IMG/VR virus record: IMGVR_UViG_3300023181_000026
Location: 62,001-126,000 of that record
Direction: 5' to 3' (one strand)
From: a virus
DNA: 64,000 nucleotides
The translations under genes and the position numbers were made by a program. This document shows, piece by piece, positions 63,880 to 64,000 of this stretch. The notes below the pieces were generated by a model that was given only the letters and a program-made list of their open reading frames with translations, had not been told where the DNA came from and made no database searches. Each line of letters starts with the position of its first letter. Position 1 is the stretch's first letter.

Positions 63880-64000
63880 ATGCCAGAAAAAGAGAAATTT
63901 TACAGATATAAATATGAGCCAGGGCAAACAACAACTGAAAGATTAAGAAATAAGCTTTGTTCAGTTTTTAATATTGTCCAATTGCTTGCAAATCCACGCG
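63880..64000 (+). CDS. Partial hypothetical protein (N-terminus only)
   Basis: The frame starts MPEKEKFYRYKYEPGQTTTE and continues to the right edge, 40 residues visible. It is basic. The function cannot be assessed. Confidence 0.5.
   Translation, partial: MPEKEKFYRYKYEPGQTTTERLRNKLCSVFNIVQLLANPR

Noticed and set aside
1-64000. CRISPR arrays, rRNA, IS elements, integrase/attachment sites
   Set aside because: No regularly spaced repeats, no rRNA-like sequence, no transposase or integrase motif was seen; a lytic phage or a truncated genome is as likely as a prophage.

Overview
This window is a contiguous piece of an AT-rich double-stranded DNA tailed phage, or a closely phage-like element, of a Bacteroidota host and probably a flavobacterial one. 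Host evidence: the recurring promoter pattern is the Bacteroidota primary-sigma type (TTTG, then TAnnTTTG); starts are preceded by A/T-rich DNA instead of Shine-Dalgarno sites; the primase-like, exonuclease, NinG-like and DUF1573-like proteins are of Bacteroidota phage types. The standard code with TAA/TAG/TGA stops fits throughout. No rRNA, CRISPR array, IS element or convincing tRNA is present, and both ends cut genes, so the genome continues. The portal-scaffold-capsid order resembles large Bacteroidota podoviruses including crAss-like phages, but family placement is not proven here.

The window has two divergent arms meeting at about 28.4-28.6 kb. The left arm (1-28397) is entirely minus strand and encodes the virion and lysis. 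In transcription order it holds: an HTH-like protein, an IHF/HU-like candidate, a zinc-ribbon protein, small proteins including a DUF1573-like one, terminase large subunit interrupted by an intein at its Walker B motif, GroES, GroEL, portal, scaffold candidate, major capsid protein, connectors, a large virion protein, the lysis cassette (membrane proteins, spanin candidates, holin, GH19 endolysin), baseplate-like proteins, a 1383-residue tailspike with two carbohydrate-active folds, and further fibre proteins. Promoters are visible before the first gene, the portal and the scaffold/capsid pair.

The right arm (28594-64000) is entirely plus strand and holds roughly 90 densely packed, mostly tiny genes, many coupled by TAATG or ATGA overlaps. 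The first 10 kb hold replication and recombination functions: an AEP/VirE-N-type primase-like protein, NinG-like nuclease, RecA-like ATPase, GIY-YIG nuclease, a nucleotide pyrophosphohydrolase-like protein and SSB. A second block near 52-53.6 kb holds an exonuclease-fold protein and a Cas4/RecB-like nuclease, and a winged-helix replication-initiator-like gene lies at 59 kb. No DNA or RNA polymerase or replicative helicase is visible, so these lie outside the window or come from the host. The remaining small genes look like accessory, host-takeover, membrane and lipoprotein genes.

Most notable: a class 3-like intein with an intact-looking LAGLIDADG endonuclease in terL; a full chaperonin pair between terL and portal; promoters sharing an exact 20-bp spacer, three of them driving leaders or RNAs of about 110-250 nt; a roughly 300-nt orphan RNA candidate in the largest non-coding gap (39969-40724); three apparently broken genes (ClpP-like, one with TAA as codon 4, a staphylococcal-nuclease-like gene); and two exonuclease-fold proteins that seem to have lost their catalytic acids. 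All similarity statements are from reading the sequence by eye; no database search was run.
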